NCBI GenBank assembly: GCA_016867675.1
Contig: VGIZ01000032.1
Location: 1-6,847, forward strand
Origin: Candidatus Aenigmatarchaeota archaeon
GTDB taxonomy: Archaea; Aenigmatarchaeota; Aenigmatarchaeia; QMZP01
Reading direction: 5' to 3'
DNA length: 6,847 nucleotides
The notes under the pieces are model-generated. The model was not told where the DNA came from. It ran no database searches and worked only from the letters and a program-made list of their open reading frames with translations. The stretch's first letter is position 1. Every line of letters starts with the position of its first letter. Positions 1 to 4,971 of this stretch are shown here, piece by piece. Both the position numbers and the translations under genes were made by a program.

Positions 1-323
1 CAATCACCTTTCAGCCCTCTGCTTTTCCTGAACAATGAAACCCATCTCGGATAGTTTTCAAGCAGCTCCTTTTTCTTTTCCATGAATATTTCCGTGTAGC
101 TGCCGTCGAGCATCATCTTCCTTCCGCTCTGCCAGAACCTCTGCTCATGCGCAAACCCGTGGCACGTGTCAGCCCTGTATACTTCATGGCAGGTTCCATC
201 ATCAAGCACCAGCACCAGATTTATGACGAAATGAACGACCTCGCCCCTGTCGGTGTCGAGCAGGAAATATACCCTTGCCCCATGTTTCGGATACATGTGG
301 GCGAATTCAGTCCTTCTGACCAT
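1..323 (-). CDS. Small protein with R-x-D-x-x-H-G-x-x-x-H motif (DUF7718/TumE-like?), 3' end outside window
   Basis: The minus strand is open from an ATG at 323 to the window edge, giving 107 residues with no stop, so the C-terminus is missing. The protein starts MVRRTEFAHMYPKHGARVYF. It has a hydrophobic beta-like stretch (about 27-40, VEV...FVINLVLVL-type) followed by EVYRADTCHGFAHEQRFW (47-64), whose R-x-D-x-x-H-G-x-x-x-H pattern recalls small DUF7718/TumE-like proteins. That family link is from memory and unproven. The later part is basic and amphipathic (MEKKKELLENYPRWVSLFRK, 81-100). The next upstream in-frame codons run into a TAA without another start, which supports this ATG. A TATA box about 42 bases upstream would give a leader of about 17 bases containing GGCGGT. 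It is divergent from the HAD gene. If the TumE relation holds, a toxin-antitoxin partner could lie beyond base 1. Confidence 0.75.
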   Translation of the reverse strand, partial: MVRRTEFAHMYPKHGARVYFLLDTDRGEVVHFVINLVLVLDDGTCHEVYRADTCHGFAHEQRFWQSGRKMMLDGSYTEIFMEKKKELLENYPRWVSLFRKSRGLKGD

Positions 324-341
324 CCAACCGCCGGCGCCATA

Positions 342-360
342 GTTAACATATTAGGTTAAC
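342..360. repeat. Two GTTAAC sites spaced by 7 bases at the predicted transcription start
   Basis: GTTAAC at 342-347 and again at 355-360. Each is self-palindromic and together they form a dyad. They lie between the TATA box (361-371) and the predicted start near 340 of the minus-strand gene, a typical place for a repressor site. The operator role is inference. Confidence 0.4.
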
Positions 361-371
361 TATTTATAAGC
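361..371 (-). promoter_or_regulatory. Archaeal TATA box (CGCTTATAAATA) for the minus-strand gene at 323
   Basis: Read on the minus strand, this is CGCTTATAAATA, close to the archaeal TATA consensus. Its centre near 365 predicts transcription starting near 340, about 17 bases before the ATG at 323. The S13 operon promoter at 4690-4680 begins with the same CGCTTATA, which supports both. The core is nearly symmetric, so on the plus strand TTTATAAG could also fire rightward from about 390. Confidence 0.6.
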
Positions 372-387
372 GTTTGCCGCCAAACGC
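370..387. repeat. Perfect 7-bp inverted repeat GCGTTTG-CCGC-CAAACGC abutting the TATA box
   Basis: GCGTTTG (370-376) and CAAACGC (381-387) are perfect reverse complements around CCGC. The repeat overlaps the edge of the TATA box at 361-371. For the minus-strand gene it sits in the upstream/BRE position; for any rightward transcript it would lie between TATA and start. It could be an operator or the 5' hairpin of a rightward RNA. Confidence 0.5.
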
Positions 388-390
388 CAA

Positions 391-521
391 AGAACACTTC
401 AGCCAAGCCTGCTTATAGGGCTATGGGAGGCAGCGTGCCGCTAATGCCGGTAAGCGTTAGCAGCAGTCGCCTCTGTGGGGCGACTTGCCGCTAGGGCCGG
501 TATGTAGAAGCTATAATAGCG
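391..521 (+). ncRNA. Candidate structured RNA or leader: successive hairpins and a repeated 17-mer
   Basis: The stretch between the two divergent genes folds locally. GCTAATGC (440-447) pairs with GCGTTAGC (454-461) around CGGTAA, 8 pairs with one G-U. GTCGCC (466-471) pairs with GGCGAC (479-484). CGCTA (489-493) can pair with TAGCG (517-521), and GCCT (407-410) with AGGC (428-431). TGCCGCTAATGCCGGTA (436-452) recurs as TGCCGCTAGGGCCGGTA (486-502), two mismatches, 50 bases apart. A rightward TATA-like element at 363-370 could start it near 390. I see no tRNA, H/ACA (no 3' ACA) or C/D hallmarks. The strand and the existence of a transcript are inferred. Confidence 0.3.
512..518 (+). promoter_or_regulatory. 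TATA box (TATAATA) for a near-leaderless HAD gene
   Basis: TATAATA lies within the palindrome GCTATAATAGC. Its centre near 515 is 27 bases before the ATG at 542, which predicts a leaderless or nearly leaderless mRNA. That fits the absence of a Shine-Dalgarno sequence in the bases just before 542. Confidence 0.5.
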
Positions 522-541
522 TCCTTGTGCAATCTTCCATA

Positions 542-1138
542 ATGATAAAGGCCGTCATATTCGACCACGGCGGCGTGCTCTCCGTTTCAGGCAGCCTGAA
601 GGAATTCGGCAACGTGTACGCGCCGAAGTTCGGCGTCAAGCCTGACGTCTTCAACACAATGATGCTTGAGATATGGATGGAGGCGCGCGTCGGCAGGAAA
701 GACTCAAAGCTGTTCTGGACAGAGCTTGCCAGGCTTCTCGGCATAACGCCGCAGCGGCTCAAGAGGGACTTCATCAGGCACTCGGGCTTCAGGCGCGACG
801 TCTTTGAGATTGCCAGGGACCTGAAGAAGGCGGGCTACAAACTCGGCATTCTCTCCAACCAGATTGAGGACTGGTTTGAGACTGAGAGGGAGAAGCGGCG
901 CCTGGACAGGGTCTTTGACGCGATTGTTACATCCTACGGCAGCGGGATGGTTAAGCCCGACGCCGCCATATACAGGGAAGCCGTCCGCAGGCTGGGCGTC
1001 AAGCCCGGAGAATGCATTTTCGTCGACGACGCGGAGAAGAACATGCCGCCCGCGAGAAAGATGGGGATGAAGACCATACTTTTCAAGAACGCACAGCAAC
1101 TCAAGAAAGAACTGAAGGCGCTCGGCGCCAAGCTCTGA
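542..1138 (+). CDS. HAD-superfamily hydrolase, subfamily IA-like phosphatase
   Basis: A predicted 198-residue cytosolic phosphohydrolase of haloacid dehalogenase type. Motif I is VIFDHGGVL (5-13) with nucleophile D8. Motif II is ILSNQ (S105). Motif III is K138 in MVKPDAAIY. Motif IV is FVDDAEKN (D162, D163), which would bind Mg2+. Residues about 15-85 form a helical cap as in subfamily IA. The usual second acid of motif I (DxD) is glycine here (DHG), as in FDLGNV-type HADs such as YihX. The substrate cannot be read from the sequence. The frame is open from 485, but the ATG at 542 fits the family N-terminus (MIKAVIFD) and the TATA spacing. It converges on uL3, with 11 bases between stop codons and no terminator hairpin visible in the gap. 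Confidence 0.92.
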   Translation: MIKAVIFDHGGVLSVSGSLKEFGNVYAPKFGVKPDVFNTMMLEIWMEARVGRKDSKLFWTELARLLGITPQRLKRDFIRHSGFRRDVFEIARDLKKAGYKLGILSNQIEDWFETEREKRRLDRVFDAIVTSYGSGMVKPDAAIYREAVRRLGVKPGECIFVDDAEKNMPPARKMGMKTILFKNAQQLKKELKALGAKL

Positions 1139-1149
1139 GTCAGATTGCA

Positions 1150-2139
1150 TTAGTTCTGAGGCTCCAGCGAGACGTATTTCAGCTCAATCGGGTTGTTGCT
1201 CCAGTTCTTCGCGCGCATGGCAGGCCTCAGAAGGATGAGCCGCTTCTTCGGGCCGGGCAGCGAGCCCTCAATGATGACGTAGTCGCCGCTGACGCGGCCG
1301 TAACTTACCCAGTCCCCGCGTGGGTTCAGCCCGCCGCCCGCGACCCTGAGAATCTTCTTGTTGTACTCCGTCCTGTTGTGGAAGCCCATCTGCCCTGCCT
1401 CTGGCACCTTGCCGCCCGGTATGACCTTCGGCGGGTTCTGCGGACCCAGAGTGCCGACATGCCTCCTCTTGTGCTTGCTCTTCCTGCTCCTGACTCGGAT
1501 GCCGAACCTTTTGACAGGTCCTGTGTAGCCCATGCCTGTCGTGACAGCTCGCGCGTCAACCATCTCGCCCTGCTTCAGGACATTAGAAGCCTTCAGCTCA
1601 GAGCCGAGCTTTGACTTCGCGTAGTCAAATGCAGCCTTCGGGCTGCCGCCGACGCCGACCTCAAACACCTCAGGCTTCTTCTTGCCTATCCCCGAGAACC
1701 TCGGATTGGTATTCACAAGCAGCCTGACTTCTGATTTCTCGTCGAGCTTCTTTTCAAGGTTTTCAACAGCCCTTTTTGTGTCATGTTTTTCCGGCAGGCT
1801 TGTCTTCCTTCCCAAATCCTTGGACAGCTTCTCGGCCCATGCAGCGCCGACGCACTTCGCGCCGTATGCCGTCTTCTCGTAGAGCCTGATGCCGCAGACC
1901 GACAGCGGCGGGCAGTCAAGGATGGTCGCTGCCTTCACAACCTCCTGCCCCTCGGTGTGCGAGCCCTTCCTCGCGTCAACATAGCTGATGCTGGTCATGC
2001 CGGCTTTGTAGCCCGCGAACACAAGCGGCACAGCTTCCTTCACCGACGGCAAAACATTCATGCGCGGGTAAATCCTTCGCGCGCGCTTCCTGTGCCAGTA
2101 TGCCGTGCTTCCTTCCCTGGGCTTGTGGTGCTTGGCCAT
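1150..2139 (-). CDS. rpl3: Large-subunit ribosomal protein uL3, archaeal type
   Basis: A complete 329-residue uL3, the normal archaeal length; it binds 23S rRNA early in 50S assembly and reaches towards the peptidyl-transferase centre. The N-terminus is basic (KHHKPREG, WHRKRARR), then PLVFAGYKAGMTSISYVD (38-55), VGVGG (161-165), TGMGYTGPVKRFGIR (201-215), GTLGPQNPPKV (229-239) and AGQMGFHNRTEYNKKI (248-263). At the tip of the W-finger loop, archaea and eukaryotes usually have Trp (yeast W255 by my alignment); here it is Q234, more like bacterial loops. It is the last gene of the leftward operon. Its ATG follows the preceding stop as TAACATG, with GAGGAG in reach as ribosome-binding site. Archaeal uL3 normally heads an L3-L4-L23 operon, so its place behind uS11 is unusual. 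Confidence 0.97.
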   Translation of the reverse strand: MAKHHKPREGSTAYWHRKRARRIYPRMNVLPSVKEAVPLVFAGYKAGMTSISYVDARKGSHTEGQEVVKAATILDCPPLSVCGIRLYEKTAYGAKCVGAAWAEKLSKDLGRKTSLPEKHDTKRAVENLEKKLDEKSEVRLLVNTNPRFSGIGKKKPEVFEVGVGGSPKAAFDYAKSKLGSELKASNVLKQGEMVDARAVTTGMGYTGPVKRFGIRVRSRKSKHKRRHVGTLGPQNPPKVIPGGKVPEAGQMGFHNRTEYNKKILRVAGGGLNPRGDWVSYGRVSGDYVIIEGSLPGPKKRLILLRPAMRAKNWSNNPIELKYVSLEPQN

Positions 2140-2140
2140 G

Positions 2141-2500
2141 TTATCTCCTCACTCCCATATCCGCAAGGTACCCCCTGTCTGCAACATCCATGCATTCTTT
2201 GGCTTCCTCGAACACAGTCGCAAGAAATTCATGTTCATAGTCGGGCAATGGCCTGGCGTCTGGCCATGGATTAATCCAACCCTTCTTTTTTACGACAAAA
2301 TGAGGCGTGGACTCCTCGGTGTAACCTGTCAAGCACAGGGTGAATGAAGCGGCGCTGTCTTTTGCGCGTCCGCTGTCAGCCGTTTTGTACCATCCCATGT
2401 CAGCAAGTACACGAAGCAGATGCCCACAATACAATGGATCTTCCTTTGCCAGAATCGCATTCATGGCTGCCAGTTCTGCTCGCGGGTCTGTCACATCCAT
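2141..2500 (-). CDS. Unrecognised 119-residue protein inside the ribosomal operon
   Basis: I do not recognise a family. The protein begins MDVTDPRAELAAMNAILAKE and appears soluble, with no signal peptide or membrane segment. It has an N-terminal helical part (about 5-36), a middle part ASFTLCLTGYTEESTPHFVV (51-70), then KKKGWINPWP (71-80) and an acidic helix (EHEFLATVFEEAKECMDVAD). Cys25, Cys56 and Cys103 are not in metal-site spacing. LADMG occurs twice (32-36, 112-116). The ATG at 2500 is firmly placed: GGAAGGAGG within the end of uS11, then TAACATG with one base between stop and start. uL3 follows with the same TAACATG junction, so it is translated as part of the operon. Many archaea have rpoD after uS11; this protein shows none of its features. 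By eye it is less G+C-rich than its neighbours, possibly a later insertion. Confidence 0.85.
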   Translation of the reverse strand: MDVTDPRAELAAMNAILAKEDPLYCGHLLRVLADMGWYKTADSGRAKDSAASFTLCLTGYTEESTPHFVVKKKGWINPWPDARPLPDYEHEFLATVFEEAKECMDVADRGYLADMGVRR

Positions 2501-2501
2501 G

Positions 2502-3095
2502 TTAAATCCTCCTTCCCCTTCTGCCGCCCTTTTTCCTGCAGCCGTCGTGGGGGACGGGCGTGACGTCCTCGATTGTGCCGACGCGAAGCCCCGCCCTGAC
2601 CAGCGAGCGTATTGCCGACTGCGCGCCCTGCCCGGGAATCCTCTTGCCGATGCCGCCTGTCGCGCGCACGCGCAGATGCACTCCCATGAGGCCTTTCGCA
2701 ATCGCGTCCGACGCAGCCTTCTGCGCAGCCTTCATCGCAGGGTAGGGCATGCCCTTGTCCTTGTCCCTCTTGGTAATCATCCCGCCTGACACGCGCGAAA
2801 GAGTTTCGGAGCCCGTGATGTCGGTGATGTGGATTATGGTGTTGTTGCTTGAGCTGTAGATGTGAGCGATGCCCCACTTGCCGCCAAGGGTTGACTGGAA
2901 GCGCGGCTCGCGGTACTCCCTGCGCGGGCGGAACTCCCTGCGCTCAGGGTGCTCTGCCTGCGGCTTCGCAAGCTGCTCGGTTTTTGGAGCTCCCTGCACC
3001 GCGGGCTTTTCCGCAGGCGCGTCTGCTTTCTTTTTCCTTGTTTTTTTCTCAGCAGGCGCGTCCTGCTTTGCTTCGGCTTGGATTTCATCCGCCAT
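2502..3095 (-). CDS. rps11: Small-subunit ribosomal protein uS11 with long N-terminal extension
   Basis: uS11 of the 30S platform, near the mRNA exit channel. The core begins near residue 73: [65 protein letters not shown], and the end [20 protein letters not shown]. The final GGRRGRR is archaeal. The core is about 125 residues, the usual whole length; a further 72 residues in front are rich in Ala, Lys, Glu and Pro, later Arg ([14 protein letters not shown]), and look disordered. I take the ATG at 3095 (MADEIQ...). A GTG at 3104 overlaps the uS4 stop (GTGA), lies 4 bases after GAGG, and would add three residues; either start is possible. The stop TAA is one base before the next ATG. Confidence 0.95.
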   Translation of the reverse strand: MADEIQAEAKQDAPAEKKTRKKKADAPAEKPAVQGAPKTEQLAKPQAEHPERREFRPRREYREPRFQSTLGGKWGIAHIYSSSNNTIIHITDITGSETLSRVSGGMITKRDKDKGMPYPAMKAAQKAASDAIAKGLMGVHLRVRATGGIGKRIPGQGAQSAIRSLVRAGLRVGTIEDVTPVPHDGCRKKGGRRGRRI

Positions 3096-3100
3096 AACAA

Positions 3101-3754
3101 TCACGCGACCTCTTCCGCCTCGGCCGCCTCTTCGTCCTCAGCAGCGGCCTCTATCACTTCAGCCGTAGTAGGCGTTTCTGTCTTTTCCGGGACGTCGCTG
3201 TCAGCCTTCTTGTGCGCATGGCGCCTGCCCTTGGGCCCTTCTGCCTTCCTGAGCGGTTCATGCCTTTCGGCATGGCCTGCCGCGCCTGCGGCGCGAGCAT
3301 CGCCCCTGAACCAGCTGACCTGCGCCTCCTCCTCGGCCGTTACAAGGTAGGAGGGATACTTTGTCCTGACGCCGTTGATGGCGACTCGGCCGTGCGCGAT
3401 GAGCTGCCTCGCGTGCTTCACGCTTGCCGCCATGCCCTTCCTGAAGACAATGGTCTGGAGCCTCCTGTCCAGGACGCTCTTCACGTTCAGCGCCAGCACG
3501 TCGTCAAGCCCTGTGCCGTGCTTGAGCATGCCAAGCTTGATGAGCTTGTCTATGAGAAGTTTCTTTTCCGCCTCGTTGGCGACGGCAATCAACTGGCGCG
3601 CCCTTGTCCTGAAGCCGCGCAGCCGCTCTCGCGCGATGAATATCTCCTTGGTCGTCCTGAGCCCGTATTCTGACTTGAGCGCGTTGAGCTCCGACATCTG
3701 CTCAATGCTCCACGGCTTCTTCGGCCGCGTGAACTTCTTTCGCAGGTTTCGCAT
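3101..3754 (-). CDS. rps4: Small-subunit ribosomal protein uS4 with acidic C-terminal tail
   Basis: Primary 16S rRNA-binding protein that starts 30S assembly. Of 217 residues, about 1-90 are the N-terminal region ([40 protein letters not shown]), and about 95-145 the S4 RNA-binding fold ([42 protein letters not shown]). No zinc-binding cysteine cluster is present. Archaeal uS4 is usually about 160-190 residues; the excess here is a tail from about 155, first Ala/His/Arg-rich, then strongly acidic ([16 protein letters not shown]). The ATG at 3754 has AGGCGAAA at a suitable distance, matching the sequence before uS13. A 115-base gap separates it from uS13, and it abuts or overlaps uS11. Confidence 0.96.
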   Translation of the reverse strand: MRNLRKKFTRPKKPWSIEQMSELNALKSEYGLRTTKEIFIARERLRGFRTRARQLIAVANEAEKKLLIDKLIKLGMLKHGTGLDDVLALNVKSVLDRRLQTIVFRKGMAASVKHARQLIAHGRVAINGVRTKYPSYLVTAEEEAQVSWFRGDARAAGAAGHAERHEPLRKAEGPKGRRHAHKKADSDVPEKTETPTTAEVIEAAAEDEEAAEAEEVA

Positions 3755-3764
3755 ATCTTTCGCC

Positions 3765-3845
3765 TCATTTCCTAAGTTGCTCTTGGTTTGAGTGCACTGC
3801 CGATAGATGGTTGTTTGATGTCATGTCAGCTTCCTGCTGCTTCAT
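3765..3845 (-). CDS. Possible 26-codon ORF in the uS13-uS4 gap
   Basis: ATG at 3845 to TGA at 3767-3765 encodes 26 residues (MKQQEADMTSNNHLSAVHSN, then six more). Its stop overlaps the AGG of the AGGCGAAA ribosome-binding site of uS4, so translation through it could feed uS4. No Shine-Dalgarno sequence stands before its ATG and the composition (Gln, Asn, Ser, His) is not typical of the neighbours. A chance ORF in a 115-base spacer is equally likely. Confidence 0.2.
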   Translation of the reverse strand: MKQQEADMTSNNHLSAVHSNQEQLRK

Positions 3846-3869
3846 CTTTGGCACTACTCATTAACCAAA

Positions 3870-4481
3870 TCACTTCTTCTCCTCTTTCTTCTCGCCCGCC
3901 TTGGCGGGCTGCTCCTTCTTCCTCTGCACGCCGACCGTGGTGCCCTTGCCGCGGAACGAGGAGCGGGTTCGCTGGCCGCGCACAGGAAGACCTGCCGCGT
4001 GCCTCACGCCCTTGTACGTCTTCCACTTCTTCATCTCATTGATGTCCATGGTGCGCGCGAAGTCAAGGTTGGAAACTATGAGATGCCTGTTCTCGCCTGT
4101 TTGCGGGTCGCTGCGCCTGTTCATAACCCACGCGGGTATGCCGTAGCTGCCGGGGTTCGCCATTATGTCCTCCAGCTTCTTTATCTCGGCCTCGGACAGC
4201 TCCTTGACCGGCTTGTCGCCGAATCCGCATGCATTGGCGACCGCGTTGGCGAACATAGGGCCGACGCCCTTGACCTCCATGATGGCGCGCCTGACCTTCC
4301 TGTCAGCGTCAAGGTTGGTGTCAGCCACCCTGATTATGACCTTTGCCCTTGGCCCCTCGGCCGGCTTATGGGCGGGTTTCTTTTCCTTCTCTTTCTCGGC
4401 TGGCTTGGCTCCGCCAGCCCTTTCCATCTCCTTCTTCTGGATCTTTTTTTCCAGCCTTCTCAGCTCGGCGTCCGAACCCAT
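3870..4481 (-). CDS. rps13: Small-subunit ribosomal protein uS13 with extended termini
   Basis: 30S head protein that contacts tRNA and the bridge to the large subunit. Residues about 46-187 match archaeal uS13: AKVIIRVADTNLDADRKVRR, the helix-hairpin-helix-like EVKGVGPMFANAVANACG, PAWVMNRRSDPQTG, then KWKTYKGVRHAAGLPVRGQR and TRSSFRGKGTTVGVQRKK. About 45 extra residues at the N-terminus (rich in Lys/Glu/Ala) and a 14-residue Lys/Glu tail bring it to 203, against about 150 normally. The ATG at 4481 follows AAGGCGAAACGT; the upstream frame soon reaches TGA without another start. It is the first gene of the leftward operon, behind a leader of roughly 150-180 bases. Confidence 0.96.
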   Translation of the reverse strand: MGSDAELRRLEKKIQKKEMERAGGAKPAEKEKEKKPAHKPAEGPRAKVIIRVADTNLDADRKVRRAIMEVKGVGPMFANAVANACGFGDKPVKELSEAEIKKLEDIMANPGSYGIPAWVMNRRSDPQTGENRHLIVSNLDFARTMDINEMKKWKTYKGVRHAAGLPVRGQRTRSSFRGKGTTVGVQRKKEQPAKAGEKKEEKK

Positions 4482-4491
4482 ACGTTTCGCC

Positions 4492-4521
4492 TTATCCTTC
4501 TTGACGGACTCCTTTGGTCAT
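4492..4521 (-). CDS. Possible 9-codon leader ORF before uS13
   Basis: ATG at 4521 to TAA at 4494-4492 encodes MTKGVRQEG. The stop runs directly into GGCGAAACGT and the uS13 ATG, mirroring the stop-plus-GGCGAAA arrangement before uS4. Its start overlaps (ATGA) the end of another open frame from 4625, which would encode 35 residues including the hydrophobic MVISAVVLWLSL. A leader peptide role is speculative. Confidence 0.18.
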   Translation of the reverse strand: MTKGVRQEG

Positions 4522-4569
4522 CTTGAACCAGCGGAGGCATCAACCCGTGTCAATGAAAGCCAAAGCACA

Positions 4570-4594
4570 ACTGCAGAAATAACCATCCTGCAGT
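4570..4594 (-). promoter_or_regulatory. Hairpin ACTGCAG/CTGCAGT in the uS13 leader
   Basis: A perfect 7-bp stem (4570-4576 with 4588-4594) around an 11-base loop. It lies in the predicted leader of the S13-S4-S11-X-L3 mRNA, where a ribosomal protein could bind for feedback control. The regulatory role is inference. Confidence 0.3.
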
Positions 4595-4639
4595 CATACC
4601 CCCGCGCGCAAGGCGCAAGGATCATTTGACCATCAACCT

Positions 4640-4655
4640 TTCTCTTGTGAGAGAA
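4640..4655. repeat. Inverted repeat TTCTCT-TGTG-AGAGAA next to the S13 promoter
   Basis: A perfect 6-bp inverted repeat with a 4-base centre. It lies just downstream of the leftward TATA-like CTATAAAC (4663-4656) and at the predicted start from the stronger TATA at 4690-4680. It could be an operator or a hairpin at the 5' end of the transcript. Confidence 0.35.
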
Positions 4656-4679
4656 GTTTATAGAGTATATGCCTGTCAA

Positions 4680-4690
4680 GTATATAAGCG
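4680..4690 (-). promoter_or_regulatory. TATA box (CGCTTATATAC) for the S13 operon
   Basis: On the minus strand this reads CGCTTATATAC, sharing CGCTTATA with the promoter at 371-361. It predicts a start near 4660 and a leader of about 180 bases. A second candidate, CTATAAAC at 4663-4656, would start near 4634. The AGTATAT repeat at 15-base spacing may reflect tandem promoters. Confidence 0.5.
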
Positions 4691-4725
4691 TTGAAATGCG
4701 CTGGTGGGAACCGGCTTCTCCCTCC

Positions 4726-4732
4726 TTATAAG
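4726..4732 (+). promoter_or_regulatory. Candidate rightward TATA box TTATAAG
   Basis: TTATAAG at 4726-4732 predicts a start near 4754; a weaker CTATAAC at 4756-4762 predicts one near 4784. Either could transcribe the possible ORF at 4803 and the coiled-coil gene at 4972. The core is nearly symmetric, so its direction is uncertain. Confidence 0.35.
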
Positions 4733-4802
4733 ATTTTGCACCAAAGTTATTGTCACTATAACCTTTCATGCTTACCCAAGACATTTGAAAAACTCATTGC
4801 CG

Positions 4803-4961
4803 ATGCGTATCGGTGATGACATTGGCTTTGAGAAGCGCGCACACTTTTTCTCAGGCGTTGGAACAGAAGGAGGTGATGCCAGGCAAGCATTCGCTGCAGA
4901 TGTGGCTTTGCCCATCAGGGAACGGCCCGGGTGGGCGAACAGAGAGACAGAGAGGGGTTAG
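4803..4961 (+). CDS. Possible 52-residue ORF just upstream of the coiled-coil gene
   Basis: ATG at 4803 to TAG at 4959-4961 encodes 52 residues beginning MRIGDDIGFEKRAHFFSGVG and ending RERPGWANRETERG. Its stop is 10 bases before the next ATG and overlaps the Shine-Dalgarno region of that gene, as expected for coupled genes. The composition looks protein-like, and a TATA element lies 20-50 bases upstream of the predicted start. No ribosome-binding site precedes it and no family is recognised. A second frame, in phase with the downstream gene, is also open here, so this could be leader sequence. Confidence 0.3.
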   Translation: MRIGDDIGFEKRAHFFSGVGTEGGDARQAFAADVALPIRERPGWANRETERG

Positions 4962-4971
4962 GAGAGGTGTA

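Larger units (their letters stand above)
4482..4971. other. Divergent intergenic region between the S13 operon and the coiled-coil gene
   Basis: It holds TATA-like elements in both directions (4656-4663, 4680-4690, 4726-4732, 4756-4762) and AGTATAT twice (4664-4670, 4679-4685). Inverted repeats are ACTGCAG/CTGCAGT (4570-4576, 4588-4594), TTCTCT-TGTG-AGAGAA (4640-4655) and AAAGTTAT/ATAACCTTT (4743-4766). Possible minus-strand leader ORFs lie at 4625-4518 and 4521-4492, and a possible plus-strand ORF at 4803-4961. No tRNA or known RNA was seen. Confidence 0.6.

Noticed and set aside
147..359. 70-residue plus-strand open frame
   Set aside because: It is a shadow of the minus-strand gene at 323-1, which has a coherent histidine motif and a promoter.
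485..541. N-terminal extension of the HAD hydrolase by 19 residues
   Set aside because: HAD proteins begin just before motif I. The extension has no family match and crosses the TATA box placed 27 bases before the ATG at 542.
2501..2701. Upstream extension of the 119-residue ORF, overlapping uS11
   Set aside because: The added residues are uS11 read in another frame. The ATG at 2500 has a strong Shine-Dalgarno sequence and abuts the uS11 stop.
4867..4877. AAGGAGGTGAT, whose minus-strand complement resembles the 3' end of 16S rRNA (TGG-ATCACCTCCTT)
   Set aside because: The bases before it on the minus strand do not match the conserved 16S 3' region, and no start codon stands at a suitable distance for it to act as a Shine-Dalgarno sequence. 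Taken as coincidence.
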